A stretch of DNA of 64,000 nucleotides. Origin: Peptoniphilus_B koenoeneniae. GTDB taxonomy: Bacteria; Bacillota; Clostridia; Tissierellales; Peptoniphilaceae. Location: contig NZ_JAUSTN010000004.1 of assembly GCF_030812875.1 (NCBI RefSeq), positions 158,698 to 222,697 of the forward strand, written 5' to 3'. This document shows, in pieces, positions 45,835 through 54,454 of the stretch; within the stretch, counting starts at the first letter, position 1; each line of letters opens with the position of its first letter. The notes beneath the pieces are model-generated. The model was given only the letters and a program-made list of their open reading frames with translations, made no database searches and had not been told where the DNA came from. The translations under genes were made by a program, and so were the position numbers.

Positions 45835-46140
45835 GCAGCCTAAAGACGGCCGATTTTATCTCTCTGTACATTCGCTATAATATTTCTTAATTTACTTAGT
45901 TTTTTCATCTGTCTTAAAGCTTTTTATTTGCTCTAATATGGTCTTTTAATCTTTATCTTGACTCTTTACTTGTTCTTTTGATTTTAAAAGTTTAGAAAAC
46001 AAAATACGAACATGCTTATGTTCTTTTACTTTGTTATCAATTTTTGTTTTTTTACAAGTCAAAAGATTTTATTAAATTCTCTTGTCTTTAAGCTATATAA
46101 ATCTCTTGTCTCATCTACAAGGCTAAGCAATTGGCATAAA
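45835..46140 (-). pseudogene. Third SSB-gene 3' fragment, decayed
   Basis: From a damaged terminator hairpin (GTGCAGCCTAAAGACGGCC, 45834-45852) through CTTGACTCTTTACTTGTTCT and ACAAAATACGAACATGC, the DNA parallels 16958-17260 and the intact gene at 61.8 kb. Stops and indels break every frame. Together with the truncated relaxase it brackets the Thoeris block. Confidence 0.7.
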
Positions 46141-46178
46141 ATTTATTTAATTTTAAATCCTTTAATGCAAAATAAAAA

Positions 46179-46250
46179 AGAAGTAAAATAATTCCACTTC
46201 TCTTTTACCTAATATTTTTTTGTCTATAAATTTCCAGACAGTGTCTGGAA
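46179..46250 (-). terminator. Palindrome and hairpin after AbiEii
   Basis: TTCCAGACA-G-TGTCTGGAA (46232-46250) is a perfect 9-bp dyad directly after the AbiEii stop. A second hairpin, GAAGTGGA.../...TTACTTC with a T-run (46179-46201), follows and looks like the true terminator. Confidence 0.55.
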
Positions 46251-46252
46251 TA

Positions 46253-47095
46253 TTACATCTCACTAACCCTATTTGAAATAGTTATCACTACATCAACAAC
46301 CTTATCAAAGGTCAGATCTCCAATATACTTATTTTCACTGAGATATACTTCCCACAAGGATCTTTGGTATGAATCTTCTTTTATGTCCTCGATTATTTCC
46401 TCATAGTCTTTCATTATCTCCTGACTTCCTCTTTTGTCGGAAGTTCTTTCTATTGCTTCTTTTAAAATTTTATAATCTATCTCATCTTTTTTTAATTTGT
46501 AGAGGGTGTATAGGTCGTAAAAGTCTCTCATTCGTGTTGTTGTTATATTTCTTCTGATTATGGTTTCATATTTTTCTGCGAGAATTGTTTCTAATGGATA
46601 TGCCATTATTTTTATATCTTCTTGGCTAAAGATACAGGGATAAGTATATTCTATTTCCCTTGGCGTTATTGCATCTCCTGTTGTTAGGTCTAGTTTCATC
46701 GGGTTTTTGGTCTTTCCAACATTTGCTATTAGTGATATTCTAAAGTTCTCGTACTCGTCCTCTTCCCTAATATAACTAATGTCTTTTATTTCAAATCTTA
46801 TTCCATCATCGACATCTATATTTATAATTTCATTTACGATTTCTTTTATTTTTTCTTCTTTTAGGGGTATGCCTTTTATGGTTGTGTCCATATCCATAGT
46901 TGTTCTATTTTCAATTCCAATTAAGGAAGATATTAGGAATCCTCCTTTTATTACAAAATTATTTTTGTAATTTGATTTGGATAGCCTTTCTAAAAATCTT
47001 TCGAAGAAATATATTTGCAGAACTTCTTGTGACTTTAGATTTTTCTTCTCTGCCATGCTTCTTATCTTGCCCTTTATACTCTCGATATTAATCAC
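46253..47095 (-). CDS. abiEii: AbiEii-type nucleotidyltransferase toxin
   Basis: 280 residues. The nucleotidyltransferase core is visible: KGGFLISSLIG (the GG motif) and MDMDTTIKG with Asp68 and Asp70 as metal ligands, then the conserved AEKYETI block. AbiEii/AbiGii toxins inhibit growth by nucleotidyl transfer, probably onto tRNA, and act in phage abortive infection. It overlaps the AbiEi gene by four bases. Length is normal for the family. Confidence 0.9.
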   Translation of the reverse strand: MINIESIKGKIRSMAEKKNLKSQEVLQIYFFERFLERLSKSNYKNNFVIKGGFLISSLIGIENRTTMDMDTTIKGIPLKEEKIKEIVNEIINIDVDDGIRFEIKDISYIREEDEYENFRISLIANVGKTKNPMKLDLTTGDAITPREIEYTYPCIFSQEDIKIMAYPLETILAEKYETIIRRNITTTRMRDFYDLYTLYKLKKDEIDYKILKEAIERTSDKRGSQEIMKDYEEIIEDIKEDSYQRSLWEVYLSENKYIGDLTFDKVVDVVITISNRVSEM

Positions 47096-47679
47096 GATAA
47101 TACCTCCATGTATTTTCTAATTTCATTTTCTATTTTAAATAATCTACTGTATTTTATGAGTCGTCTTAGATTTTTATTTTGTGATTTAAAGTATCTTTTT
47201 ATGGCTTCTGTAAAAATTTGCTTATCTATTTTTTCTCTGTCTATTATGATATCGCAAATTGTTCGATCTATATCGTAAACTGGAATAAGGTTGCCTTGTG
47301 GTGATTTTATTTCTGTCTTTCCTAGTTCGTATAAGTCTTTTTTTACATAGTGAACTTGTAGATCCTCATATCTTTTTTTGATATGGCTTGCATTATAGCC
47401 TTGGGGCACAGATATATGAAATACATTTGGAGTTCTATCTGATAGGTCGTGGAGATAGAGGGCTGTTTGATGTGAAAATATAATTCGATTACTATTTGAT
47501 GATATTAAAACAAAATCGTCTATTACTTTTCCTTTTAATTGATATAGACCTGGTCTTAATCTTTCTAATTGTCCGATTTTTGTTAATTCTGATAGATTAT
47601 GCCTAGTATATCCAAGTTCTTCTGCTTCTTTGTTGGTGATTACTAAATTTTCTTGGATATATTCTTTAAGTGTATTCAT
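47092..47679 (-). CDS. abiEi: AbiEi-type antitoxin and autorepressor
   Basis: 195 residues. A winged helix domain at the N-terminus (TNKEAEELGYTRHNLSELTK) is followed by the C-terminal antitoxin domain (PGLYQLKGK, SHQTALYLHDL, VYDIDRTICDII). AbiEi is a type IV antitoxin that also represses its own promoter. GGAGG lies eight bases before the ATG. The operator and promoter are at 47700-47735. Confidence 0.9.
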   Translation of the reverse strand: MNTLKEYIQENLVITNKEAEELGYTRHNLSELTKIGQLERLRPGLYQLKGKVIDDFVLISSNSNRIIFSHQTALYLHDLSDRTPNVFHISVPQGYNASHIKKRYEDLQVHYVKKDLYELGKTEIKSPQGNLIPVYDIDRTICDIIIDREKIDKQIFTEAIKRYFKSQNKNLRRLIKYSRLFKIENEIRKYMEVLS

Positions 47680-47699
47680 AGTCCGCCTCCTCTCGTTTA

Positions 47700-47735
47700 C
47701 GCTTTTATTATATGTTATAAAAGCGAATATGTAAA
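47700..47735 (-). promoter_or_regulatory. AbiE promoter with overlapping operator
   Basis: TTTACA (47730-47735) and TATAAT (47707-47712) are 17 bp apart. The perfect inverted repeat CGCTTTTAT/ATAAAAGCG (47700-47708, 47717-47725) spans the -10 and spacer, the expected place for AbiEi binding. Confidence 0.7.
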
Positions 47736-47844
47736 GTCGGCTTGTGAATGTTTCATATTTTGAAAAGGATGTAACGAATCCTTACTCCCTTTCTAAAATT
47801 ATTCTTTCTTAACTCAATATTACTAATATTATTATAGTTACTCT

Positions 47845-47928
47845 CCGATTTTCGGATTTCTAGAAATCTGTTATTCGGAGTTCTTGAATTCCGATTTTCG
47901 GAAGTCTGGACTTCTGATTTCAGAGATC
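47845..47928. repeat. Cluster of short inverted repeats
   Basis: In 84 bp: CCGATTTTCGG, GATTTC-TA-GAAATC (47855-47868), GGAgTTC-TT-GAAtTCC (47877-47892), CCGATTTTCGG again, GAAGTC-TG-GACTTC (47901-47914) and GATTTC/GAGATC (47916-47928). It lies in the gap between the AbiE operon and the second recombinase. The remainder of 47680-48186 holds the AbiE promoter, the terminator at 47997 and a short decayed frame (FDKDEEGYVKKTQKNYMDVR, about 48068-48150). Confidence 0.7.
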
Positions 47929-47996
47929 AGATTTTGTATTATTAGTAATATTTAAAATTTATATGTACCTACTTTTTAGTAAAAAAAGAGCAGCCT

Positions 47997-48019
47997 TTTA
48001 AGCTACTCTTGTAGAAAGT
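47997..48019 (-). terminator. Rho-independent terminator
   Basis: Minus strand AGAGTAGC-TTAAAAG-GCTGCTCT followed by seven Ts. It closes the transcription unit that contains the second recombinase. Confidence 0.8.
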
Positions 48020-48186
48020 ATAAAATGGGTTTTATCTTATTTTATTTTTCCTTGTGTCTCCTCATACCAGTTGTAAAACTACTCTTACATCCATGTAGTT
48101 TTTTTGGGTCTTTTTGACGTATCCTTCTTCATCTTTATCGAAGACAAAATGCTTATAAAACTGCTTAAAATGCAGGATTTCTATAT

Positions 48187-49863
48187 TTACATCTTTTGTA
48201 TCAACGCTATAGTCTCAACTTGTTCATCATTGTCCAAACTTATATTTAGATCCTCATCAATGATAGGTAGCTTAAAAGTAATGGATTTTAACCATTGTCC
48301 ATTAGGCTGTTTCTCTTCATAAATTTGAATTTCAGAAATGAGTGCTTCTATTAGCTGCCTGCGTTCAACATCGTTCATGACTTTATAAAGTTTGTCAAAA
48401 TAAATCAAAACCTTATATATATTATCGCCAGTAAGTTTTTCAGCTTCAATAGTTTGTTTCTTTGCTTTTGCATCAATTAACAATGATTCTAATTCGTCAA
48501 TTTTATCGTACATACGATAAAGTCTATCATCTAAATCTTGTTTCCTTCGTTTGTAGTGCTTATCATCAACATCTAAATTATCTATTTCCTCAATGAGCTT
48601 AAATTTTGTGGAATGACTTTTCCTTAGCTCTTTTTGATAATTATCTATCTCATTTTCAATCGCTGATGTATCAACCTTCATGTTGATTTTTTCCTGCATC
48701 ATAGATGCAAATTTAGGATTGCTAACTAACTTGATTATTACCTCAGCGACAGCATCATCTAACAATTCTTCTCTAATTTGTTTGTTATAGGTGCATTTAT
48801 GTCCTCTATTCATAAGTCTATGCTTACAACCATAGTAATAGAAGTCTTTATACTTCGTCCCATCTTTTTTATATTTTATGGATTTATTTCCAAACATTCC
48901 AGCACCACATATCGGACACTTTACTATTCCTGATAATAAGTGTGTCCTCATGTTCTTACCCTTATTTACATGTTCATACTTTTTAGCTTGTGCTTTCAGC
49001 TTAACTTGTGCAGCCTGCCACAATTCATCTGGGATTATTGCTTCATGAATGCCTTCTGCTACTAAATAATCGTCCTGCTCTACTTGTCTGTATTCATTCC
49101 TTGTACCATGAACTTTTTCTAAAGTTCTTCTTCCAAATGCTATTTTCCCGTTATACACAGGATTCTTTAATATTTTTCTTATAAGACCTGCGTCAAACAA
49201 TGGATTTTTTCCATTTTGTCTTGGTATTTTTCTTATACCATGGTTTTCTAAATACTTAGAAAGACCATTAGCTCCAATACTTGTGTTTACATACTGATCA
49301 AATATAGTTCTTATTGCAATTGCTTCTTCTTCATTTATTAACAACTTTCCATCAATCAGTTGATAGCCATACGGAGCAAATCCACCATTCCATTTACCCT
49401 CTCTTGCCTTTTGAATACGACCTTCCATTGTTTGGACACGAATATTTTCTCTTTCTATTTCAGCCACTGCTGATAAAACAGAAATCATCAATTTACCTGC
49501 ATCTTTAGATGAATCAATTCCATCTTCAACACAAATAAGATTCACACCAAAATCTTGCATTATTTGCAAAGTCGAAAGTACATCAGCAGCATTTCTTGCA
49601 AATCTCGATAATTTAAATACAAGAACAAAAGACACTCCATCCTTTCCGGATTTTATATCTTCCATCATACGAGTAAACTGGACTCTGCCTTCTATAGATT
49701 TTCCAGACTTACCCGCATCTTCATATTCACCAACAATCTCATAATCGTTATAGAGAGCAAAAGCCTTCATTCTTGATTTTTGTGCCTCTAAAGAATAACC
49801 GTCTATCTGTATTGATGTAGATACTCTTGTATAGAGGTATACTTTTATTTTTTCTTTTGACAT
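48187..49863 (-). CDS. Large serine recombinase (second arm)
   Basis: 558 residues. Resolvase domain with Ser15 in YTRVST, Recombinase domain around 170-280, zinc ribbon CPICGAGMF...YYYGCKHRL with a later Cys, then a coiled coil (about 400-460). It integrates and excises the second element. It is a different lineage from the enzyme at 31902. Its last residues, QVETIALIQKM, match the HVETVALL-type target tail, so the end of the gene is probably encoded by the attachment site itself. Confidence 0.92.
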   Translation of the reverse strand: MSKEKIKVYLYTRVSTSIQIDGYSLEAQKSRMKAFALYNDYEIVGEYEDAGKSGKSIEGRVQFTRMMEDIKSGKDGVSFVLVFKLSRFARNAADVLSTLQIMQDFGVNLICVEDGIDSSKDAGKLMISVLSAVAEIERENIRVQTMEGRIQKAREGKWNGGFAPYGYQLIDGKLLINEEEAIAIRTIFDQYVNTSIGANGLSKYLENHGIRKIPRQNGKNPLFDAGLIRKILKNPVYNGKIAFGRRTLEKVHGTRNEYRQVEQDDYLVAEGIHEAIIPDELWQAAQVKLKAQAKKYEHVNKGKNMRTHLLSGIVKCPICGAGMFGNKSIKYKKDGTKYKDFYYYGCKHRLMNRGHKCTYNKQIREELLDDAVAEVIIKLVSNPKFASMMQEKINMKVDTSAIENEIDNYQKELRKSHSTKFKLIEEIDNLDVDDKHYKRRKQDLDDRLYRMYDKIDELESLLIDAKAKKQTIEAEKLTGDNIYKVLIYFDKLYKVMNDVERRQLIEALISEIQIYEEKQPNGQWLKSITFKLPIIDEDLNISLDNDEQVETIALIQKM

Positions 49864-49960
49864 AGCATTAACCTCAATATCCTTTTCTATATCTTTATAT
49901 TTTTATATTTTTACCAATTATGGTTTGGACTTATATATCAAGTATATTATAGCACTTTTA

Positions 49961-50122
49961 TTACTTTTTCTCAATCTGTGTTTTTGCTATGTCAAATTTA
50001 TTTTTATCTTCTATATTTTTTACTGGAGTTGGATTTGGAAGATTATCTAAATCTAAAACTCCAGCGTACTTTGTAATCAGATTCGCAATTAAATCAGCCA
50101 ATCCATTCCAGTCATTATCCAC
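49961..50122 (-). CDS. Small ORF before the second recombinase, 53 residues
   Basis: GTG start at 50122 with GGAGGAGG upstream, stop at 49961. The product begins VDNDWNGLADLIANLITKYA and continues LDLDNLPNP. It is acidic, unlike the basic 45-residue ORF in the same place in the first arm. I do not know its function; its position suggests a partner or regulator of the recombinase. Confidence 0.6.
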   Translation of the reverse strand: MDNDWNGLADLIANLITKYAGVLDLDNLPNPTPVKNIEDKNKFDIAKTQIEKK

Positions 50123-50606
50123 TAACACACCTCCTCCGCTTTAAATTTTCTATAATCAAATATAATTTCTCTTACTAAGTTTTATGACATTGGTAGGTGC
50201 TTGGCAGCAACATAGGAATCTCACCTCCGCCCCTTATTAAGACGAGCCGGCTTAAACTATTGAAGTATCATTATCACTACTTGTATCACCGAACAGATTG
50301 CCACCTCTGTTTTTTATGTATTCTTATTTATCGCTCACTTTCTTGTATCCTTGGCTAACCCAGTATTCATAGAACCGAAATTGCTTTCAGCAGAAAGATC
50401 ATGGCGTAAGTCATAATTCTCCACAAGTAGATAAAGTCCTACCTTGGTCTATTCAGTTGTCAAAGATCAATATTTGAAAGGGATTATTTTCTTTACATTT
50501 TCCTATTTGCCATAAGCAGGCTTCTCTCTTATTGAATAAAGTAAAGGAGGTCAAACTCCCCTTCACTTTACATAAGGAAAATTTGACCCCTTTGGTTACC
50601 GAAGTT
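50123..50606 (-). other. Non-coding segment between the sigma-like gene and the recombinase
   Basis: No intact gene. Holds a promoter-like TTGACAACTGAATAGACC stretch (minus, about 50448-50465), a good ribosome site before a 12-residue frame MLLPSTYQCHKT (about 50160-50200), and the box around 50540-50600 shared with 34020-34062. Possibly an untranslated regulatory region of the recombinase. Confidence 0.4.
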
Positions 50607-51017
50607 CTAAAGTTCTTCGATGAATTTTTTTAACTTTTCAAGTATTTTGTTTCTTCTTTTGATTAAAGCCGGATGTGTAATACTTTTGATTTTTGCCACT
50701 GAACGAACCGTTTCATCATTGAAATACAAACGTTCAATAATATCCCTTTCTTCAGCATTGAGCCTTGATATAGCATTTCTGACTGTTTCAATCATCATCT
50801 GTGTTTCAACAATCTTTTCTACATCAACGCTTTCATCAGCGATGTTATCTACAAAGTGTCCGTCATGATCCAATGATGAAAAAAAGAGCAAGTGGTTTTT
50901 TCTGTCCACCTGCTCTAAATACTTCTCGTGTTCTCTTTCTCGCCAGTAGACTTTGTATATCTGCTCACTGACTTTTACCTTTTCTCCTCTGACATAAAGG
51001 TAATATTCTCTTGCCAT
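50607..51017 (-). CDS. ICE-type sigma-70-like helix-turn-helix protein
   Basis: 136 residues. The C-terminal half has the region-4-like helix-turn-helix (RDIIERLYFNDETVRSVAKI) seen in short sigma-like proteins of Tn916/Tn1549-type elements. The N-terminal YLYVRGEKVKVSEQIYKVYW block is typical of that ICE family. It probably activates element promoters. It lies between the recombinase and the cargo cassette, as in related elements. The first arm has no intact equivalent. Confidence 0.82.
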   Translation of the reverse strand: MAREYYLYVRGEKVKVSEQIYKVYWREREHEKYLEQVDRKNHLLFFSSLDHDGHFVDNIADESVDVEKIVETQMMIETVRNAISRLNAEERDIIERLYFNDETVRSVAKIKSITHPALIKRRNKILEKLKKFIEEL

Positions 51018-51329
51018 AATGTTTCCTCCATTCTTTTTTTGTCTGCGTTTTCAGGCAAAAAAAGGAGGACTCCTGCATCTTGGCATAAGAAGTCCTCTAA
51101 AACGAAAGAAACTTGTTCTTCCTTTAATTATATTTAATTGTTTAGACAAGCATATGGAAAGATAAACAGCTATAAAGCTTATAGGAAAAAGGACTATTTT
51201 TATTGTGGTTTATTCTTTCAAATAAATATATAGACTTTTCCATTTCTATCCCTCCATTTTATAGCTAACTATTCCTCATAAATTAAGCCTTTCTGCTATT
51301 TCAGGTATTCACGCACATAATAAGAAATT
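51018..51329. other. Intergenic segment with a hairpin
   Basis: The stem GAGGACT (51065-51071) / AGTCCTC (51091-51097) with an inner TGC/GCA pair resembles the terminator at 34118. It may end the cassette 3 operon. No gene seen in the remainder. Confidence 0.45.
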
Positions 51330-52682
51330 TTATGCTTGTACTTTTTCTTTGCTCATCTTATTTAGTTCTCCAAGCATCATGAAGATTCCAACAACAATCA
51401 TAATGAAATCAACAAGTGGCTGCGTAAACCAAACTGCTTTTACTCCAAATGCCATTGGTAATAAAATCATGGCAGGGACAAACAGGAAGAGTTGTCTAAG
51501 CATGACAATAATTCCTGCCTTCTTTCCATTTCCGATTGATTGGAAGAAAGTAACAGTCATAACCATTACTCCATACAAGATAAAGACGGAATAGAACAAT
51601 CTAAAATTTCCAACCCCTTGTGCAATGATGTTTGCTTCTACACCAAATAGCGAAAGTATCTGACTTGACAGCAATAGGGATGGAACCCAAAAGATTCCTG
51701 CAAGAACTAAACCGCCAATAGAAAAGACCTTCATAGCTTCTCTTACTCTGTCATACTGTTTTGCCCCAAAGTTTGTTCCAACAACAGGTTGCAAGCCTTG
51801 ACTCATTCCCCAAAGAGGAATAAATGAAAAGGCATATACACGAAGTGATGCCGCCATCAAAATTCCATTGGTATCTCCGCCATACTTAAATGCCATTTTA
51901 TAAAGCATAGTTTGTTGTATCATAAATAAAAGCTGCATCATCATAGCTGATGATCCTACCCCAAACATTTCTTTTTTTATCTCCGGATTAGACTTTATCT
52001 TATGGATTTTAACAACTTTACTCTTTTTCAAGAAATAATGTAGTGTTGCCACTGCCTGAACAAATTGTGCTGTGATGGTTGCAAGGGCAGCACCTTCAAT
52101 CGCATATTCACCCATAACAGTCATTAAGATAGGGTCAAGAATAATATTCAGTAATGCCCCAAGTCCCATAATCGTCATAGCTTTTTTCATCAGTCCTTCA
52201 CCACGCATAACCATGTTTGCGGACTGTGTGAAGTTTACAAACAAAGAGCCTATAAAGATCACTCTAAGGTATCTAATGCCATAGGCTTTGATTTCACCTG
52301 TTGCTCCAACCATAGACAAGAAATGTGGAGCAAGAAGTATTCCTCCAACTGTAATAATTACAGAGAAGAAAATCACCCAATAGATTAGGTTGCCCATTAT
52401 TTTATCTACAGTTTTTTGATCTCCTTTACCGATTGCTCTTGAAAGTACAGATGCAGAACCTACACCAAGTAAAGTTGAAACACCGCTGTTAAAAAAGGTA
52501 AGTGGCATTGCAACGCCGCAGGCAGTCATTGCTGTTTGCCCTATGATTTTTCCAGCAAATATTCCATCCATTAACGGATATAAGCCGATAACAATCATTC
52601 CGATAACAGCCGGTATAGATAATTGAAATAACAAGTCTATTGGTCTTTTTGTTAATAATTGTTCTTTCATATCTTGTTTCAT
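51330..52682 (-). CDS. MATE-family efflux transporter
   Basis: 450 residues and 12 hydrophobic helices. The N-terminal QLLTKRPIDLLFQLSIPAVI, PLMDGIFAGKIIG and GVGSASVLSRAIGKGD blocks are typical of MATE drug/sodium antiporters. It exports cationic compounds or drugs in exchange for Na+ or H+. It begins 26 bp after the last ABC gene and is likely the final gene of the cassette 3 operon, which adds an export pump absent from the other cassettes. AGGAG precedes the ATG. Confidence 0.88.
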   Translation of the reverse strand: MKQDMKEQLLTKRPIDLLFQLSIPAVIGMIVIGLYPLMDGIFAGKIIGQTAMTACGVAMPLTFFNSGVSTLLGVGSASVLSRAIGKGDQKTVDKIMGNLIYWVIFFSVIITVGGILLAPHFLSMVGATGEIKAYGIRYLRVIFIGSLFVNFTQSANMVMRGEGLMKKAMTIMGLGALLNIILDPILMTVMGEYAIEGAALATITAQFVQAVATLHYFLKKSKVVKIHKIKSNPEIKKEMFGVGSSAMMMQLLFMIQQTMLYKMAFKYGGDTNGILMAASLRVYAFSFIPLWGMSQGLQPVVGTNFGAKQYDRVREAMKVFSIGGLVLAGIFWVPSLLLSSQILSLFGVEANIIAQGVGNFRLFYSVFILYGVMVMTVTFFQSIGNGKKAGIIVMLRQLFLFVPAMILLPMAFGVKAVWFTQPLVDFIMIVVGIFMMLGELNKMSKEKVQA

Positions 52683-52708
52683 CGTCTTCTCCTCTCTTAG
52701 ACCAATTT

Positions 52709-54454
52709 TTATATAATTTTTAGTCCTTTATTTTTTTCTTGCAGTTGTACCATATTTTTATAGATTCCATCTAAAGTCATTAAATCACTGTGATTTCCTT
52801 GTTCTGCAATATTCCCATCTTTTATTACAATAATATTATCAGCCTCTTTGATTGTGCCTAATCTATGGGCAATCACAAGCAATGTCTTGTTTTTTACCAA
52901 TTCACTGATTGCTTCCTGTATATAGCTTTCATTGTCCACATCAACACTTGCTGTTGCCTCGTCAAGAATTACAATAGGAGCATCTTTTAATATGCAGCGA
53001 GCAATAGAAATTCTTTGTTTTTCACCACCGGATAGAGTTGCTCCTCCTTCTCCAATCATTGTGTCAAATCCATCAGGAAGTGCCATAATAAAGTCATAAC
53101 ATCTTGCTTTTTTTGCGGCTTCTATAACTTCTTCTTTCGTCGCATTTTCTTTCCCCATGGCAATATTATTAAAAATCGTATCTTGGAATAAATAAACTCT
53201 CTGGAAAACCATACTAATTTCCGACATCAATTCAGATAGTGAAACATCCTTTATATTCACTCCTCTAATCAAAATTTCACCGGAGTCTACATCCCAAAAT
53301 CTCGCTAAAAGGTTGGCTACTGTAGATTTTCCTCCACCAGATTGTCCAACTAAAGCTGTCATTGTATTCTTTTTCATTTCAAAATTCATATCATGCAAAA
53401 CCTCTTTTTCTCCATAAGAAAATTTCACATGATTAAAACTAATTTCCGGCTCACCAAACTTAGCCTTTAAGATATGTTTTTTACCTGTATCCTGTAGTTC
53501 TGTTTCATTTAATACTTCTTCAATACGATCTAAAGCAGCATTCATAACTGTTAGCCTGCTTGCTTCTCCATAAAGAGTTTTTAATGGACTGAATAAGTCA
53601 AATACAAATAGTATCAGTCCTAACACATAAGGAAGTTTCAACATTCCTTGTAAATGAAGATACAAAGCAAGTGCCAAAATAAATGTAATTCCGATACCAT
53701 AAATGATGTTCAATCCGCTTGTCCAAGGTGTCATCTTCTTTTCAAACTTTATAGAAGTGTCTCTTGATGAAGCAAAGCTATCTGTAAGAGCCTTTGAATT
53801 GTCGCCTAAAAGGTTATAGCTTTTGATTACACTAATTCCTTCTGCAAATGACAAAACTGAATCTGTTAGCTTCTCTCCTTGCTCTTGCCTGATAACAGCT
53901 TCAGATAAAGACATCTTATTCATGCCGTTTGCAATCAGTGTTGCAACCAATATTACAAACACCGCAATCAATCCAATTCTGTAGTCCAAAACAAACATGA
54001 ATATAGTAAGCACAACGGTTGAAAGCACATAACTCATCATATTAGCTATGGTACTCATGGATACTTCCTCAATGAATGCCATATCTGAACTTAAAACAGA
54101 ATTGATTTTTCCTAAATTTCCTGATGTGAAATATCCCATAGGAAGTTTTCTAAGGTGATTTCCAAGCTCCATCCTTTTGTCTGCAAAAATCAGAAAGCCG
54201 GCTGCACTTTGCAATTTATCGCTTAAGAAATGAACCACCGCTTGTAATAAAACCACTAAAACAAGTCCTATTCCTACATATAGAAAAGTTTTGGAGGTAT
54301 TCGTTTTTTCATAAAATCCTATCAAAACGGTAAATGCAATAAATATAGGCATTTTACTTAATATGGATTCAACAAAGGCAAAAACAAATGCCCCTTTAAT
54401 TCTATTTTTATACTTTCCTGACAAGTTTAAAATTCTTGATATTAGCTCAAACAT
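52709..54454 (-). CDS. ABC transporter, fused membrane and ATPase domains (cassette 3, second)
   Basis: 581 residues. ATPase motifs GQSGGGKS, LSGGE and IVILDEA with TASVD. YFTSGNLGKINSVLSSDMAF is the second-position coupling region. The start overlaps the partner stop by eight bases. It is most similar in motif spelling and order to the cassette 1 gene at 23699, which supports a shared origin of cassettes 1 and 3. Confidence 0.85.
   Translation of the reverse strand: MFELISRILNLSGKYKNRIKGAFVFAFVESILSKMPIFIAFTVLIGFYEKTNTSKTFLYVGIGLVLVVLLQAVVHFLSDKLQSAAGFLIFADKRMELGNHLRKLPMGYFTSGNLGKINSVLSSDMAFIEEVSMSTIANMMSYVLSTVVLTIFMFVLDYRIGLIAVFVILVATLIANGMNKMSLSEAVIRQEQGEKLTDSVLSFAEGISVIKSYNLLGDNSKALTDSFASSRDTSIKFEKKMTPWTSGLNIIYGIGITFILALALYLHLQGMLKLPYVLGLILFVFDLFSPLKTLYGEASRLTVMNAALDRIEEVLNETELQDTGKKHILKAKFGEPEISFNHVKFSYGEKEVLHDMNFEMKKNTMTALVGQSGGGKSTVANLLARFWDVDSGEILIRGVNIKDVSLSELMSEISMVFQRVYLFQDTIFNNIAMGKENATKEEVIEAAKKARCYDFIMALPDGFDTMIGEGGATLSGGEKQRISIARCILKDAPIVILDEATASVDVDNESYIQEAISELVKNKTLLVIAHRLGTIKEADNIIVIKDGNIAEQGNHSDLMTLDGIYKNMVQLQEKNKGLKII

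Noticed and set aside
46232..46250. 9-bp palindrome as a terminator by itself
   Set aside because: The centre is one base and no T-run follows directly; the hairpin at 46179-46201 is a better terminator, so the palindrome may instead be a protein site or scar.
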